Shown in pieces: positions 1 through 8,061 of a stretch of 64,000 nt of DNA (position 1 is the stretch's first letter; every line of letters begins with the position of its first letter). Origin of the DNA: JAIQFF01 sp963725615 (GTDB lineage Bacteria; Acidobacteriota; Terriglobia; Terriglobales; Acidobacteriaceae). Where the stretch lies: NCBI GenBank assembly GCA_963725615.1, contig CAVRZO010000019.1:101975-165974 (forward strand). Direction: 5' to 3'. A program made the translations under genes and the position numbers. The notes under the pieces were generated by a model. The model saw nothing but the letters and a program-made list of their open reading frames with translations, was not told where the DNA came from and ran no database searches.

Positions 1-1065
1 CACCCCGACGGAACTGGTCGTAGCCGGAGCTACGGTGGCCGGCAGCGTTACCGGTCCGGGCACGGGCTTCACCACTGTGGCCCTGACTCATCCGAATGGC
101 GACAATGCTGAACACCAGATCACGGACCGCGGTCGGCAGCTGCGAGGCTACGGCTGTGGTCGCCGGCGGTAATTGGGTGATGCAGACGGTCGCATTCAAG
201 CTCACGCCGGACTTCACGCTCAATGCGACGAATCTTGCACCCACGTCAGTGGCAGCGGGAGTAGCCGCTACTTCGACCGTTACCGTCGCGCGCACTGAAC
301 GGTTTCACCGGCAGCGTAGCGTTGTCCTGCACCATTACTCCGGTAGTGACTCCGCCACCGACCTGCGCCTTCGTTCCGACTACGGTTGCGGGCGGTTCAG
401 GCACTTCCGCTCTGACCGTCAGCACCACTGCGACCACGACGGCGGGTGGTTACACGGTGACTGTCAGCGGTGTGGCAGGATCCGTGACTCACACCAAGGT
501 TCTCAGCCTGACGGTTACCGCGCTGGTGGTTCCGGATTTCACCATCGCTGCCTCGCCGCTCTCTCCGGCTACAGTGGCGGCAGGAGCATCGTCTACTTCG
601 ACGGTCACGATTGGCCCGGTCAATGGCTTCACCGCGGCTGTGGCTTTGACTTGCACCGTCGCCCCCGCCGCGACTCGCGGTCCGACGTGCGCATTCAACC
701 CAGCCTCAGTGCCGGGCGGCACTGGGACCTCAACGCTGACGGTAAGTACGACGGCAGCGACCACGGCATCGCTCGAACCGCGATCGAGAGGCCTCTTCTA
801 CGCCATGCTGCTGCCGATTGGCGGCTTGGCGCTGCTGGGAACAGGAATCACTTCACGTAAGAAGAAGCTCTGGGGATTTCTCCTGGGCTGCATCCTGTTT
901 TCAACCTTGATCATTCTGCCGGCCTGCGGTGGCAATTCATCTTCAGGCGGAGGCGGCGGGGGTGGCCACCCCGGCACACCTGCCGGAGTTTACACCGTGA
1001 CCGTCACAGGAACTGCTTCAGGACCGCTGACGCACACCGCGACGGTGACCGTCACAGTTAACTAA
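1..1065 (+). CDS. Secreted Ig-like repeat protein, 3' part, two frame changes
   Basis: The gene enters from the left edge, so its start is missing. The reading frame changes twice: frame 2 to about 120, frame 3 to about 297, then frame 1 to the TAA at 1063-1065. The first stretch ends in NWVMQ and matches the end of a module found five more times in this window (38-46 kb). Two Ig-like repeats of about 90 residues follow, each with an NGFT..VAL..C core and a GTS-LTVST end. The C-terminus has a hydrophobic segment with LPIGGLALLGTG, a basic RKKK, a second hydrophobic segment ending in LPACGG, a Ser/Gly linker and a last Thr/Val strand. It is probably a surface protein. Its function is unknown. 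The frame changes look like sequence errors because homology continues across them. Confidence 0.7.
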
Positions 1066-1079
1066 CTGCTCGACTAAAT

Positions 1080-1115
1080 CGCCGGGAGCCTTGGCATTGA
1101 CCCAGGCTTCCGGCG
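1080..1115 (+). terminator. Hairpin after the repeat-protein gene
   Basis: The arms 1080-1091 and 1104-1115 pair over 12 positions with one G-T pair and a 12-base loop. It starts 15 bases after the stop codon and is followed by AAACTTTCTC, so there is no clean T run. It lies between converging genes and could stop transcription from the left. Confidence 0.5.
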
Positions 1116-1201
1116 AAACTTTCTCGATCACGAGTGAAGGCGCTGCCAATCCCTCAATCGCTTTTTGATAGTGATTCGCTGTGGAGCCTGCCCAGATTTT
1201 C

Positions 1202-2374
1202 CTAGTAGTGGTAGGCGTGGCCGCGTCGCAACAGAGGGCTTTCGAAAAACTGCCAGGATGCGATCGCGATCAGGATGGTCAAACCAATGCCCACGAGTCC
1301 GCTGACGGACTGCATGCTCGATGACGCGGAGTGGAACCATGTTCCGAACAAGCTCCTGCAGCCATCGATCAACAGCAAGTGCAGCAGGTAGCTGCAATAC
1401 GCGATCGTTCCCAGGCTGGTAAGTGGTTGGAGCGATAAGAACCACCGCGCGATGCCCTTGCTGGTAAGCGCAATCAACAGGCAGCACGCGTAGAAACACG
1501 CGATCAGGGAGTACCCGCCGATCAACATTGCACCCGGGAAAAGCAGGGGGTTGTAAGTCAACAATATAAGAAGAGTTGCCATACCGCCCGCTGTCCAGAG
1601 AAGAACAGTACGTTTGGCGTCAACCCGCTGCCACAACGCCGGAGTGCGAAAGGCTAGGGCGCACAGCACGCCCAGACAAAGCGCATCCGCACGGCAGGGC
1701 ATAAGAACAAGGGCCGCCAGGTTTCCGTTGGGAAACGCAATGTGGCTCCAGATGCGCAACAGGGGAGCGACCAGGATGACCGTGAGCAGAAGTTTCGCCA
1801 GCGTATCTCGATTTAGCCGCCGCACAATGAGGGGGGCGGTGAGGTAGAACTGCTCCTCAACCGCAAGCGACCAGGTCGGGCTCAAAAATGCCAAACCGAA
1901 GGAACCTAAAAAGGCCATCCAGAAATTCTGAAAGAAGAAGACGTACGACAAGAATGGAATGTTCTTGGGCTGTGGGTTTCCAAACCAATCGGGGAACAGG
2001 TGGAAGGAGACGAGTCGCAGGAGGAATATCCCCAGGACAGCCATATAGAGGGGAAGAATCCGGTACGCTCGACGAACATAAAACGTTTTGAAGTAGTGCG
2101 GCGAATCTTTCACATCGAGAAGAATGCCTCCAATCAAAAAACCGGACAGCACGAAGAACAGATCAACGCCGCTCCCGGAGAGTCTCCCGAGAGTGCTCAA
2201 CCTGACCAGAGGCAACGACTCGAAATGTATCGAGAATAATCCGTGATAGAGAAGGACGAGGAGAATTGCGATTCCCCGCAGTCCGTCCAAGACCGGAATT
2301 CTCCCCCGAGCGACGATAGGCGTCACGTCGCAAGGTAATGCTTCGACCTTAAGAGGTTCTCTCCAAGTGCTCAT
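1202..2374 (-). CDS. Membrane O-acyltransferase (acyltransferase-3 / OafA family)
   Basis: The product has about 390 residues with some ten membrane segments. The family signatures are present: RIPVLDGLRGIAILLVLLYH with the catalytic His at the end of TM1, SGVDLFFVLSGFLIGG in TM2, and the SPTWSLAVEEQFYL loop. Such proteins transfer acetyl or other acyl groups from the cytoplasmic side to extracytoplasmic sugars. I start it at the ATG at 2374; a TTG nine codons upstream (2401) is also in frame but would give a charged leader that adds nothing. It is divergent from the gene at 2466, with about 90 bases between them. Decoration of the local EPS is the likely role, but the acceptor cannot be read from the sequence. 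Confidence 0.85.
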   Translation of the reverse strand: MSTWREPLKVEALPCDVTPIVARGRIPVLDGLRGIAILLVLLYHGLFSIHFESLPLVRLSTLGRLSGSGVDLFFVLSGFLIGGILLDVKDSPHYFKTFYVRRAYRILPLYMAVLGIFLLRLVSFHLFPDWFGNPQPKNIPFLSYVFFFQNFWMAFLGSFGLAFLSPTWSLAVEEQFYLTAPLIVRRLNRDTLAKLLLTVILVAPLLRIWSHIAFPNGNLAALVLMPCRADALCLGVLCALAFRTPALWQRVDAKRTVLLWTAGGMATLLILLTYNPLLFPGAMLIGGYSLIACFYACCLLIALTSKGIARWFLSLQPLTSLGTIAYCSYLLHLLLIDGCRSLFGTWFHSASSSMQSVSGLVGIGLTILIAIASWQFFESPLLRRGHAYHY

Positions 2375-2465
2375 TTTCTTGCGCGAGGTATAGATGTTCA
2401 AATGTGTATCACAGGTTTCCCGGTCACGGCATCAGATGTGGATCATTGGTGCTAAAATTCAGCCG

Positions 2466-3887
2466 ATGGAACAGAGCGGCTCGGGGTCTCAGAACGTGCA
2501 AGACCGCTTCGGGCGCTCGCCAGCATCAGACTCCAAAAGCCCTTATAGCCTTCGCTTTACCGTCCGGGAATACTGGCCACAGTTGTTGATGATCATCTTC
2601 GGGGTCGGTCTTGCTTCGGCCTTGTTCGTCCTTCAGCGCGCTCCCGTCGGCGGCCGCAGCATCGTCAAGATCACCGGCGTGGACGCAGTCTACTATTTCG
2701 CGACCGCCCACTCTTTGCTCTTTGATCGCGACTACGACCTGACCGACGAGTTCCAGTTTCTCGAGCCGCACCAACTGGTATTTCGGACCCAGGGGCGGCC
2801 CACCAGCGGCAAGCCGGAAAATCCTTTCGCCGTCGGCTATCCGATCTTGTCCATCCCATTTCTGGCCGCCGGAACCGCCGTGGACGCCCTGGCTGGCCGG
2901 CCTGCGGAAGGCTACTCGCAGTCCGCTTTGTTTTTCTACTTTCTGGCCAACATCACGTTCGTCGTCGTCGGGATGATTTGTCTTTCGCGTTTCCTGCAAC
3001 ACTTCGGACTGAGTCCGCTGCTGGCGGCTTTCCTGACGTTTGCCCTGTGGTGCGCGACCACGCTTGGGTATTACACCCTGTCTCCGATGTCGCATTCCGC
3101 GACTTTCATGATGGCATCGGCTTTCATGCTGGCATGGTGGCGCGTCAAGGACTCCTCGAGTCCGGGGGCGTGGGCCTTGTTAGGATTTTGCGGCGGATTC
3201 CTCTCAATCTGCCGCTGGCAGGATATTTTTTATCTCGGGATTCCCGTCCTCTTCGAACTCTCGCGCAGCCGCGGACTGGCGCCCTGGCGCAGGTGGTTCA
3301 TCTACGGCGGAGCAGCCGCGGTCTGCTGGATTCCACAACTAACGGAATGGAAGGTCATTTACGGCAGCTTCTTCACCATTCCTCAGGGTCAGGACTTTTT
3401 GCACTTCCCGCCCCACTACATGCACCTCGTGCTGTTCTCCACCAATCACGGCTGGTTTGTCTGGACGCCGATCACCGCGCTGGGGGTGTTGGGGCTCTTT
3501 TATGGCGCTCGCAAAGCCACAGCCTTCTACTGGCCGTGCATCCTGGTGATTTTTCTCGAAGTGGCGGTGATGGGAGCGATGCCGACCAACTGGCATAACA
3601 GCGAGTCCTTCGGGATCCGGTCGCTGACGTCGTGTGTTCCGCTGATCGGATTGGGTGTGGCCACGCTTATGCGGGACCTCGGCCCCCGTTTCAAACCCGT
3701 AGTGGTCGGATTGGTCGCGGTTTGCGCCATCTACACAACCCTGTTTGCGATTCAGTACCGGCTCGATCTGGTGCCGAAGGTGGGCACTCTCACCACGTCG
3801 GAGTTGCTGTGGGACAAGCTGTCACTCAGGCAGGCCTACCGGCGCACTCATAAGCCACCGGCAGAGTCAGCACAGCCCGGACGTTGA
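2466..3887 (+). CDS. Polytopic membrane protein, GT39-like glycosyltransferase candidate
   Basis: The product has about 473 residues with roughly ten hydrophobic segments, the first starting near residue 40. After TM1 there is a loop with GVDAVYYFATAHSLLFDRDY, an acidic periplasmic loop in the place where ArnT/PMT-type (GT39, GT-C fold) enzymes bind metal and lipid-linked sugar. The rest is poorly conserved to my eye, so the assignment rests on topology and this loop. The ATG at 2466 is preferred over an upstream in-frame ATG at 2394, which would overlap the divergent acyltransferase. If correct, it transfers a sugar from a polyprenyl-phosphate donor outside the membrane. Confidence 0.55.
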   Translation: MEQSGSGSQNVQDRFGRSPASDSKSPYSLRFTVREYWPQLLMIIFGVGLASALFVLQRAPVGGRSIVKITGVDAVYYFATAHSLLFDRDYDLTDEFQFLEPHQLVFRTQGRPTSGKPENPFAVGYPILSIPFLAAGTAVDALAGRPAEGYSQSALFFYFLANITFVVVGMICLSRFLQHFGLSPLLAAFLTFALWCATTLGYYTLSPMSHSATFMMASAFMLAWWRVKDSSSPGAWALLGFCGGFLSICRWQDIFYLGIPVLFELSRSRGLAPWRRWFIYGGAAAVCWIPQLTEWKVIYGSFFTIPQGQDFLHFPPHYMHLVLFSTNHGWFVWTPITALGVLGLFYGARKATAFYWPCILVIFLEVAVMGAMPTNWHNSESFGIRSLTSCVPLIGLGVATLMRDLGPRFKPVVVGLVAVCAIYTTLFAIQYRLDLVPKVGTLTTSELLWDKLSLRQAYRRTHKPPAESAQPGR

Positions 3888-4010
3888 GAGCGGACGAAAC
3901 ACTCAAACCTCTTGTGCCAGATTTCTCTACGGTTGGCTCCTTACTATGGTTTTCCGAGGGCTCTGGCGGTTATCCCTGTGTTTTGAACGATCCTGTATGA
4001 TTGAGATTCT

Positions 4011-4997
4011 ATGGCAACTTACCTCGTTACCGGCGTTGCGGGCTTCATCGGGTCAAGCCTGGCTCGGGAACTCCTGGCGCAGGGCCATGAAGTCAGAGGC
4101 CTGGACAATTTTTCCACCGGCAAGCGCGAAAATGTAGCCGAGGTATTGGGCCAGATTGACCTCCACGAAGCCGACCTGCTCGATCTGGACGCCCTTCACC
4201 AAGCCTGCCGCGGAGTGGATTATGTTCTGCACCAGGCAGCCATTCCGTCCGTGCCCAGGTCGGTCAAGGACCCGCTGGGAAACAACCGCGCGAATGTGGA
4301 TGGGACGCTGAATCTGCTGGTTGCGTGCCGCGACGCCAAGGTGAAGCGCGTGGTTTACGCCGCGTCGTCTTCCGCTTACGGCGATACCCCGACTCTACCC
4401 AAACGGGAAGACATGCCGCCGAATCCCATTTCTCCTTATGCGGTGGCCAAGCTGGCCAGCGAGTATTACATGACGTCCTTTTACCGCTGTTATGGCCTGG
4501 AGACTGTGTGCCTGCGCTACTTCAATGTCTTTGGCCCGCGGCAGGATCCCACATCTCCGTATTCTGGTGTTCTCGCCAAGTTCATCAATCAAATGTTGAG
4601 CGGAGAACAGCCCACCATTTTCGGGGATGGTAAGCAGAGCCGCGACTTCACTTACATTGACAATGTGGTTTCGGCCAATTTGCTTGCCTGCAGCGCCGAG
4701 GCCAGCCAGGTCGCCGGAAAAGTGATCAACGTGGCCACCGGCCGGCGGACGGATCTGTACCAGACTTTCCTGATTCTGAAGAAACTGATCGGATACACCG
4801 GCGACGTGAAATACGGCCCCGAGCGCGCCGGGGATGTGAAGCACTCTCTCGCCGACATTTCCCGGGCAGAGCAGTTTCTGGGCTACCAGCCGAAGGTGTA
4901 TTTCGAAGAAGGCCTCAGCCGGACCGTTGAGTGGTACCGCAGCAACGATCCCAAGCTTCAGACGGCCCAGCCCGCGACACGTGATTCGGGGTTTTGA
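4011..4997 (+). CDS. NAD-dependent UDP-sugar 4-epimerase (WbpP/GalE-like SDR)
   Basis: The product has 328 residues and is an extended short-chain dehydrogenase. The nucleotide-binding GVAGFIGS lies at residues 8-15, the SSSAYG Ser near 123-128 and the catalytic YAVAK near 148. The substrate region with YFNVFGPRQDP and DGKQSRDFTYIDNVV is typical of UDP-GlcNAc/UDP-GlcNAcA 4-epimerases (WbpP, Gne) more than of GalE. It would supply UDP-GalNAc or UDP-galacturonamide-type donors to the EPS pathway; sequence alone does not fix the substrate. Its stop codon overlaps a possible TTG start of the next gene. Confidence 0.85.
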   Translation: MATYLVTGVAGFIGSSLARELLAQGHEVRGLDNFSTGKRENVAEVLGQIDLHEADLLDLDALHQACRGVDYVLHQAAIPSVPRSVKDPLGNNRANVDGTLNLLVACRDAKVKRVVYAASSSAYGDTPTLPKREDMPPNPISPYAVAKLASEYYMTSFYRCYGLETVCLRYFNVFGPRQDPTSPYSGVLAKFINQMLSGEQPTIFGDGKQSRDFTYIDNVVSANLLACSAEASQVAGKVINVATGRRTDLYQTFLILKKLIGYTGDVKYGPERAGDVKHSLADISRAEQFLGYQPKVYFEEGLSRTVEWYRSNDPKLQTAQPATRDSGF

Positions 4998-5011
4998 GGA
5001 GACCTAGCCGG

Positions 5012-5884
5012 TTGTCATTTTCCACGTCTCGCCGGAAGTTCCTACAAGCGGGCGCTGCGGTTGCGGCAGCCGGCGCCCTGGGCGTGGTGGGCGATGGCAT
5101 CATCTTCGAGGCCAACCGCCCCATAGTGGTCTCGATCGAAGTCCCCCTGTCCCGGTTGCCCCAATCGTGGGACGGATTCCGGATCGCTCAACTCAGCGAC
5201 CTGCACTATGACCGTGATTTCTCCGCCGTACCCATCAGGAAAGCCGTCGATCTGGTCAACGGGTTGCAACCCGACCTGATCGTAGTGACCGGCGACTTTG
5301 TTACCGCTCCATTCTCGGGGAGTCGCTCGAACAATGCCCGTGCTGCGAAAATGATCGAGCCTTGCGCCCAACTGGTGGCCCAGATGCGGGCTCCGTTGGG
5401 CATCCACGCCTGCATGGGGAACCATGACGTCGGCACCGACGAAGCCCATGTCGCTGAAGTCTTGCAGTCTCACGGAATCTCAGTGTTGAGGAACCGCTCG
5501 GTTCCCCTCGAGCGCGACGGCGCGAGACTCTGGCTCGCGGGATTGAATGACGTTCTGGAAGGGAAATACGACCTCAAACTGGCTTTGAAAGGCATCCCGA
5601 AGCCCGAGCCAGTCGTTCTGCTGGTTCATGAGCCGGACTTTGCGGGTTACGTCAAGGATGTGGACCTGCAGCTTTCCGGTCACTCCCACGGCGGACAGAT
5701 ACGATTTCCGCTGCTGGGTGCGCCCGTCCTGCCGGTGATGGGAAGAGAGTATCCTCAAGGGCTGCGACGCATTGGTCCGCTCACCTTGTACACCAACGTG
5801 GGAATTGGAACCATCTGGGTGCCCATGCGTCTCAACTGCCCACCCGAGGTCACTCTCATCACGCTTCGAGCATCGGCTGTGTGA
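5012..5884 (+). CDS. Tat-exported calcineurin-like metallophosphoesterase (YaeI-like)
   Basis: The product has about 290 residues. It begins with a twin-arginine signal (STSRRKFLQAG then an Ala-rich stretch), so it should act in the periplasm. All five metallophosphoesterase blocks are seen in order: QLSDLHYD, VVTGDFV, CMGNHDVG, VHEPDF and SGHSHGGQ. Family members cleave phosphomonoesters or pyrophosphates, including lipid-linked sugar pyrophosphates such as UDP-diacylglucosamine. There is no ATG. GGAG at 4998-5001 sits ten bases before the TTG at 5012, which I use; the TTG at 4994, overlapping the previous stop, would add six residues. The position directly after an epimerase suggests a common transcript. 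The substrate is unknown. Confidence 0.8.
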   Translation: MSFSTSRRKFLQAGAAVAAAGALGVVGDGIIFEANRPIVVSIEVPLSRLPQSWDGFRIAQLSDLHYDRDFSAVPIRKAVDLVNGLQPDLIVVTGDFVTAPFSGSRSNNARAAKMIEPCAQLVAQMRAPLGIHACMGNHDVGTDEAHVAEVLQSHGISVLRNRSVPLERDGARLWLAGLNDVLEGKYDLKLALKGIPKPEPVVLLVHEPDFAGYVKDVDLQLSGHSHGGQIRFPLLGAPVLPVMGREYPQGLRRIGPLTLYTNVGIGTIWVPMRLNCPPEVTLITLRASAV

Positions 5885-5908
5885 TAACGCGCGGTGGAGA
5901 GAATTTCT

Positions 5909-6817
5909 TCAATCCAGCGGATCGGTTCCGATGAAAGTGGTTCTGGATTTTGACGCACCCCGCTCCTCCGCATGCTTCTCCAGTTTGCCGTCCCTGGCAC
6001 CGCGCTGTAGGGCCGTTCCGAAGTGCGGTTCGATGGCCTCCGGGTTGCTGGTGTTCTGCGGGTTTGTGCCTTTTGAGAAGGAACCAAACTTCGCCGGAGA
6101 TTGATCCCCACCGGCGCCGGATCCCGCCGCGGATGGTTTTCCGCCGGCCTGGGTCAAAGTCATAAAGAGCAGTTCCAGTCGGCTGGACACGCCCAGCTTG
6201 TCATAAACCCGGAAAAGGTAATTCTTGATGGTGTGCTGGCTCAGTCCAAGGCGCTCCGCAATTTCGCGATTGGTGAGTCCTTCGGCCAGGCTTCTGACCA
6301 CATCCATTTCTCGCTTGGACAGCAGACTCAGACCGTTGGCATCAACCGCGCGCACCACCGGGGAGGTGGCCAGCGCTTCCACCGCGAACGACAGCTGTTG
6401 ACTGTTGGCCCAGATCTGGCCTTCGTATACGCTGCGGATGCACTTGGAAAGAGTCTCCACCGAATCGTGCCGGCTGAATATTCCCCGGGCCCCGGCGCGA
6501 AACGCCTGCAGAACGCTCTCCTTCTTCGAGGAGTCCAGCAGCATGATGGCGAAAATGTCCGGGTTGGATGCGCGCAATTCCCGCAGAAGTTCGAAGCCGC
6601 GCAACGGCTCCTCGTCGAGATTGGAGCTCAGCACCACCACATTCACCCGGTGCAACTTCACGGCTGCGACCAGGTCGCGCGATTGCGCCGGCGGACTGAT
6701 CACCTCGAGTTGCAAATCACGGCGTAGTGCATCCGCCAGCAACTGAGTATGAATCCGGGTGTCATCCGCCACCAGTACGCGGATCGTTTGTGCCCCAGAA
6801 GTTGGTGTTGGCTGCAT
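5909..6817 (-). CDS. LuxR/NarL-type response regulator with degenerate receiver
   Basis: The product has 302 residues. Residues about 10-130 form a receiver-like domain (IRVLVADDTRIHTQLLADAL). A GerE/LuxR helix-turn-helix follows near 170-230, with LLSKREMDVVRSLAEGLTNR and LSQHTIKNYLFRVYDKLGV, and the tail is low-complexity and charged. The phospho-acceptor Asp expected at the end of beta-3 is Ser (VVVLSSN), the usual Thr/Ser of beta-4 reads LLDSS, and the conserved Lys is Arg (GIFSRH). Classical phosphorylation is therefore doubtful. The ATG at 6817 has GGAGG six bases upstream. It is divergent from the EPS regulator genes across a 680-base control region and is probably a direct regulator of it (inference). 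It converges with the phosphoesterase, 24 bases apart. Confidence 0.85.
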   Translation of the reverse strand: MQPTPTSGAQTIRVLVADDTRIHTQLLADALRRDLQLEVISPPAQSRDLVAAVKLHRVNVVVLSSNLDEEPLRGFELLRELRASNPDIFAIMLLDSSKKESVLQAFRAGARGIFSRHDSVETLSKCIRSVYEGQIWANSQQLSFAVEALATSPVVRAVDANGLSLLSKREMDVVRSLAEGLTNREIAERLGLSQHTIKNYLFRVYDKLGVSSRLELLFMTLTQAGGKPSAAGSGAGGDQSPAKFGSFSKGTNPQNTSNPEAIEPHFGTALQRGARDGKLEKHAEERGASKSRTTFIGTDPLD

Positions 6818-7136
6818 AGCTTCCTCCCAGCGGAATTTAGGTCGAACCACTCGCCGACCCTTTTGCGCCGACGGCTGTAGAGAACAAATCACTTCAGACG
6901 GAGAATTTTTTCTCCGAGACAAGGGGAGGAGAAAATAGGGACTCGCGGGGGAGGCCCCGTTCTGGCGGCGCTTTCGAGATTTTAGCGTAAATTGACGAAA
7001 CGAATCAATCGAAGAGTTGAACTAGATTGCAACATTCGGCGATATGGCACAAAAGTCTCATTGTGACATATATAAATATGACTGTGGGACACATGTGTCT
7101 AGGACGCACTTCATGGTTGCGTACCATATACATAAA

Positions 7137-7142
7137 TATAAT
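7137..7142 (+). promoter_or_regulatory. Candidate -10 box (TATAAT) for the EPS operon
   Basis: A perfect TATAAT lies inside the cluster of direct and inverted repeats. No good -35 is spaced 16-18 bases upstream (ATGGTT at 7113-7118 is the best at 18), which would fit an activator-dependent promoter. If used, the leader before the antiterminator start codon is about 350 bases. Confidence 0.4.
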
Positions 7143-7331
7143 GCTATGTATTATCATATACATGCATGAAATACATTCTACGATCCTTAAGATCATAGAT
7201 TTCCGTCGCGACAAGACTTGTATAGTACTATGCTCTCTAGCTTATTATTCCTATTACATAGGTACTACATTCTCTATCTGTAGGAGATTACCTTCGCCGG
7301 GTTAAGATGCCTCTTGCAGGCCTTTGCATCC

Positions 7332-7344
7332 GGCAGTAGTCTGC
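7332..7344 (+). promoter_or_regulatory. ops-like element in the leader of the antiterminator gene
   Basis: GGCAGTAGTCTGC matches the enterobacterial ops sequence GGCGGTAGCGTGC, the RfaH recruitment site, at 10 of 13 positions. It sits about 155 bases before an RfaH-type gene. Its 3' part is one arm of an inverted repeat, TTGCAG at 7314-7319 with CTGCAA at 7341-7346. The match could be chance. Confidence 0.3.
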
Positions 7345-7497
7345 AATAGTTATTCGGGCAGTTTTGATCAGTCTCTCCCCCCTGCGTTGCCCCAGCTCCA
7401 GACAATCTATGCGTCATCCCAGGGTCACACTTGTGACTCAGAGGGCGAAGCTATCAATACCAGTCAACAAATCTCGGAAAATCTCAGCGCGGACACC

Positions 7498-8010
7498 ATG
7501 ATCAAGCACGAGCCGGCAAACTGGTATGCGGTGCAGACCCGCGCGCGCAACGAGAAAGTAGTGTGTGAAAGACTTCAGGAACAAGGCTTAGCCACTTTCT
7601 TGCCGCTGGTCACCGAAGTGCGACGTTGGAGTGATCGCAAGAAAAAAGTTGAGCTGCCGTTGTTCAGTTGTTACGTGTTCGTCAAACTGACCTTCACCAA
7701 CAGTGACGAGCGCATGCGTGTGTATCGCACCAGCGGAGTGTTTCGCATCGTCAGCATGCGCGGAGAAGCAGTCCCGATTCCTGACGAACAGATCGATGCG
7801 CTGCGCACCGTGGTCACACAGCAGGTGCCCTGGTCGGCCCATCCCTTTCTGAAGATCGGACAGCGAGTGCGCATTCGCGGCGGTTCACTCGAAGGAGTCG
7901 AGGGCGTACTGCTCTCGCGGAATGGCGATCGCACGCTGATTATTTCAGTCGACGCAATCCAGCGCTCTCTGGCGGTGAGCGTCGAAGGCTACGACGTCGA
8001 AGCGCTTTAA
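7498..8010 (+). CDS. NusG-family transcription antiterminator (RfaH/LoaP/UpxY type)
   Basis: The product has 170 residues. The N-terminal NGN domain begins NWYAVQTRARNEK and continues with LATFLPLVTEVRRWSDRKKK, ELPLFSCYVFVKL and the RTSGVFRIV segment. A KOW-like C-terminal domain (KIGQRVRIRGGSLEGVEGVL) follows. The Tyr-Ala-Val-Gln start and the missing acidic insert fit operon-specific NusG paralogues, not housekeeping NusG. Such proteins ride on RNA polymerase through long polysaccharide operons. As first gene of a cluster over 25 kb long it most likely keeps this transcript from stopping early (inference). The ATG at 7498 is used because the sequence upstream in frame has no domain. Confidence 0.85.
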   Translation: MIKHEPANWYAVQTRARNEKVVCERLQEQGLATFLPLVTEVRRWSDRKKKVELPLFSCYVFVKLTFTNSDERMRVYRTSGVFRIVSMRGEAVPIPDEQIDALRTVVTQQVPWSAHPFLKIGQRVRIRGGSLEGVEGVLLSRNGDRTLIISVDAIQRSLAVSVEGYDVEAL

Positions 8011-8061
8011 GTCTTAACTCCCCCCGCAGTTGTCACAAGATTTTGTACGGAGTCTCCCCCC

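Larger units (their letters stand above)
6818..7497. promoter_or_regulatory. A+T-rich divergent control region of the EPS locus
   Basis: There is no credible gene in these 680 bases. The middle is strikingly A+T-rich: I count 17 G/C in the 60 bases 7141-7200, in a clearly G+C-rich surrounding. It holds a perfect 12-base palindrome at 7088-7099 (GACACATGTGTC), CATAT-N4-ATATG at 7067-7080, the direct repeat CATATACAT at 7125-7133 and 7155-7163 (30-base period, about three helical turns), and the inverted repeat ATACATA/TATGTAT at 7128-7134 and 7145-7151. These are good operator candidates for the two regulators encoded on either side. The remaining 150 bases before the antiterminator gene form its leader. 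Confidence 0.65.

Noticed and set aside
760..900. PEP-CTERM-like sorting tail (hydrophobic stretch plus RKKK)
   Set aside because: No PEP motif before the helix, the segment is not at the C-terminus, and a second hydrophobic stretch and a repeat follow.
7044..7063. TGGCAC-like start of a sigma54 promoter
   Set aside because: The -12 element GC is missing at the required distance (TC instead), and the nearby NtrC-like protein lacks the sigma54-contact loop.
7005..7305. Small frames on both strands in the A+T-rich gap (69 and 92 codons)
   Set aside because: Composition follows the A+T-rich DNA, no ribosome site, no domain; the region is better explained as regulatory.
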